Assembly: GCA_030038335.1 (NCBI GenBank)
Contig: JASHPC010000089.1
Span: 1-8,224 of the forward strand
Reading direction: 5' to 3'
From: Vulcanimicrobiota bacterium
GTDB lineage: Bacteria > Vulcanimicrobiota > Vulcanimicrobiia > Vulcanimicrobiales > Vulcanimicrobiaceae
DNA length: 8,224 nt
Each line of letters starts with the position of its first letter. The first letter of the stretch is position 1. A program made the translations under genes and the position numbers. Under the pieces are notes generated by a model. It was not told the DNA's origin, did not search any database, and worked only from the letters and a program-made list of their open reading frames with translations. Below are positions 7,083-8,224 of the stretch, piece by piece.

Positions 7083-8224
7083 GACGGCGAGATCTCCACG
7101 GCAAGTGGCGAGACGCGCGTGCCGCCGCGATACTCGTCAAGTTCAACGCCCGTGTACGCCTGCGCCGCGGACTCGCACAGGCGCTCGAGGACACGCTCTT
7201 CGTCGGGATCGAGACGCGTTCCGTCCCGATGCAAACCGTAGAGCACAAAGCCGGTAAGATCGTTGCGCTGAAATATCGGGACGGCAAAAGCCGGACCGGC
7301 ACTTTCGGGAAGTTCCGCGCGCATCTCCGCGTGCAGGTCGGCGACGGAGATCGGAGCACGTTCGGCCATAAAAAAGCGCGGCAATGCGTGATCGCGGCGC
7401 AGCTGCATGTGGCCGGAAAGCCGCCAGCCCTCCACGCAGGCGGGCGCAAAACCCTGAGTGCACGCGCGGAAAAGTGCAACGCCCGCGAGGGCGAGCTTCT
7501 CGTACGGTGCGCAGACGACCGCGCGATCGACGGTCTCCTCGGATTCCGCAAACGGCAGGGTTCGCGCAAGCCGGTGGAGATAGGCTTCGCCGCTGTGCTT
7601 CTCACGGAACAGCACCGCATCGACCGCGCGCTCTACAAAACGGTAGGCTCGGTGCAAGACGAGCCCGAGCACGATCGTCACGATCGCATCGAGTGCCAGC
7701 GCCGCGCGTGCTTCGTGGAGATACGCGCTCGTCGCCCAGTCGACGACCCCGATCAGGCCGACAACGAGAGTCGTGATCGCCGCGTAAACAACACCTTTGC
7801 TGATGACGAATCGTACGTCGATGACATGCCGCCGCAGGATGGCATACATGAGTGCGATCGGCATGACGACGCTGAGAAATGAAGAGTAGAACGACAGGAT
7901 GTTTGCGATCGCGGAGTCGCTTTGGATGAAGCCCGTGCGGAAAGCGTTCGAGACGACACCGAAGATGATGGCAAACGCAGCCCAGCCGAAACGTGCTCGG
8001 TCACTGCGCTCCATGGTCGCCAAGCGAGCAATGACGATAAGAATCGTGATCGCCGTGAGCAGCGTAGTTGCGAACGGGCCGGGGTCGTAAAGAAGCGTTC
8101 CGCGCAGGATAGCGATCGTGAGAATGCCCGCGGTGACGACCGTAATGGTCGCAACCGCGTAGAATGTCGCTCTTCTCCAACCGCGTGGCGCGACGTTCTC
8201 GGGCACGGCGAGCGCAAAGAGCGC
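7079..8224 (-). CDS. Gene E (partial, N-terminus outside window): membrane / GAF-like sensor protein of the same family
   Basis: The frame is open to the right edge; 381 residues are visible, beginning ALFALAVPEN. A GTG at 8206 is the first start-like codon, but the residues before it match the middle of B, C and D (ALFxLxVPE), so it is internal. By alignment to gene D roughly 200 residues, including segment 1 and the PDZ-like domain, should lie beyond 8224; their presence is inferred. Visible parts, in window residue numbers, are the loop ERSDRARFGW (about 72-81), the signature YAILRRHVIDVRFVISK (127-143), GVVDWATS (159-166), FREKH (206-210) and a GAF-like domain (about 222-360, with FAVPIFQRNDLTGFVLYGL, DGTRLDPDE and LCESAAQAY). 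It ends in AVEISPS, unlike the METP-type tails of C and D. No output domain follows. It is closest to gene D. Confidence 0.93.
   Translation of the reverse strand, partial: ALFALAVPENVAPRGWRRATFYAVATITVVTAGILTIAILRGTLLYDPGPFATTLLTAITILIVIARLATMERSDRARFGWAAFAIIFGVVSNAFRTGFIQSDSAIANILSFYSSFLSVVMPIALMYAILRRHVIDVRFVISKGVVYAAITTLVVGLIGVVDWATSAYLHEARAALALDAIVTIVLGLVLHRAYRFVERAVDAVLFREKHSGEAYLHRLARTLPFAESEETVDRAVVCAPYEKLALAGVALFRACTQGFAPACVEGWRLSGHMQLRRDHALPRFFMAERAPISVADLHAEMRAELPESAGPAFAVPIFQRNDLTGFVLYGLHRDGTRLDPDEERVLERLCESAAQAYTGVELDEYRGGTRVSPLAVEISPS
7093..7097 (-). promoter_or_regulatory. Probable ribosome binding site of gene D
   Basis: GGAGA on the minus strand, ten bases before the ATG at 7082, inside the GTG-GAG-ATC (Val-Glu-Ile) codons of gene E. 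The spacing is longer than at the other three junctions; this is also the one gene with ATG rather than GTG, which may compensate. Confidence 0.6.

Larger units (their letters stand above)
117..8224 (-). repeat. Tandem array of five paralogous genes, period about 1.72-1.75 kb
   Basis: The same gene layout recurs head to tail. Start-to-start distances are 1718 (A-B), 1718 (B-C) and 1748 (C-D) bases. The most conserved block covers the last membrane segments up to the cytoplasmic exit, at about 2411-2695 (B), 4129-4413 (C), 5844-6128 (D) and 7598-7882 (E). Within it, a 14-residue core is identical in all four proteins (2618-2659, 4336-4377, 6051-6092, 7805-7846). The diverged equivalent in gene A is at 867-908. 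The repeats are of whole genes with diverged DNA; no boundary repeats, transposase or integrase are seen, so expansion by unequal recombination is the simplest reading. Confidence 0.9.

Noticed and set aside
8204..8206. GTG at 8206 as the true start of gene E
   Set aside because: The frame continues upstream to the window edge with residues (ALFALA) that align to the middle of B, C and D; the real start lies outside.

Overview
The window holds one tandem array of five paralogous genes, all on the minus strand. They encode multi-pass membrane proteins with an N-terminal extracytoplasmic PDZ-like domain, about ten predicted membrane segments and a C-terminal cytoplasmic GAF-like domain. None has a recognisable output domain such as a histidine kinase, ATPase, cyclase or phosphatase. 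In transcription order (right to left) they are called here E (partial, runs off the right edge), D, C, B and A. They make up essentially the whole window. A short plus-strand reading frame at the left edge (up to position 104) is probably the tail of a convergent gene.

Layout: E 8224-7079, D 7082-5331, C 5334-3613, B 3616-1895, A 1898-117. Every junction is a 4-base start/stop overlap: ATGA at E/D and GTGA at D/C, C/B and B/A. Each start has a GGAGG- or GGAGA-type Shine-Dalgarno inside the end of the preceding gene. This is a tightly packed, probably translationally coupled operon whose promoter and first gene(s) lie beyond position 8224. B and C are the closest pair (both 573 aa), D and E form a second pair, and A, the last gene, is the most diverged.

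The sequence is GC-rich (roughly 60% by eye). Plus-strand ORFs are long but are shadows of the coding strand. The membrane core carries the signature Y-A-[IV]-L-R-[RH]-x-[VIL]-x-D-[IV]-x-F with a downstream Tyr and Thr. From general knowledge, this occurs just before GAF or kinase modules in sensor proteins of Chloroflexota, Actinobacteria, Cyanobacteria and Eremiobacterota-like lineages. The style suggests an uncultured bacterium of that kind, possibly Eremiobacterota, but the window has no phylogenetic marker and this is a weak inference.

Working model (inference): the array makes a set of similar receptors with different extracytoplasmic PDZ-like domains and GAF domains on a near-constant membrane scaffold. 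They would have to signal through partner proteins encoded elsewhere, or act as hetero-oligomers. No RNA gene, insertion sequence, CRISPR array or internal promoter was recognised.
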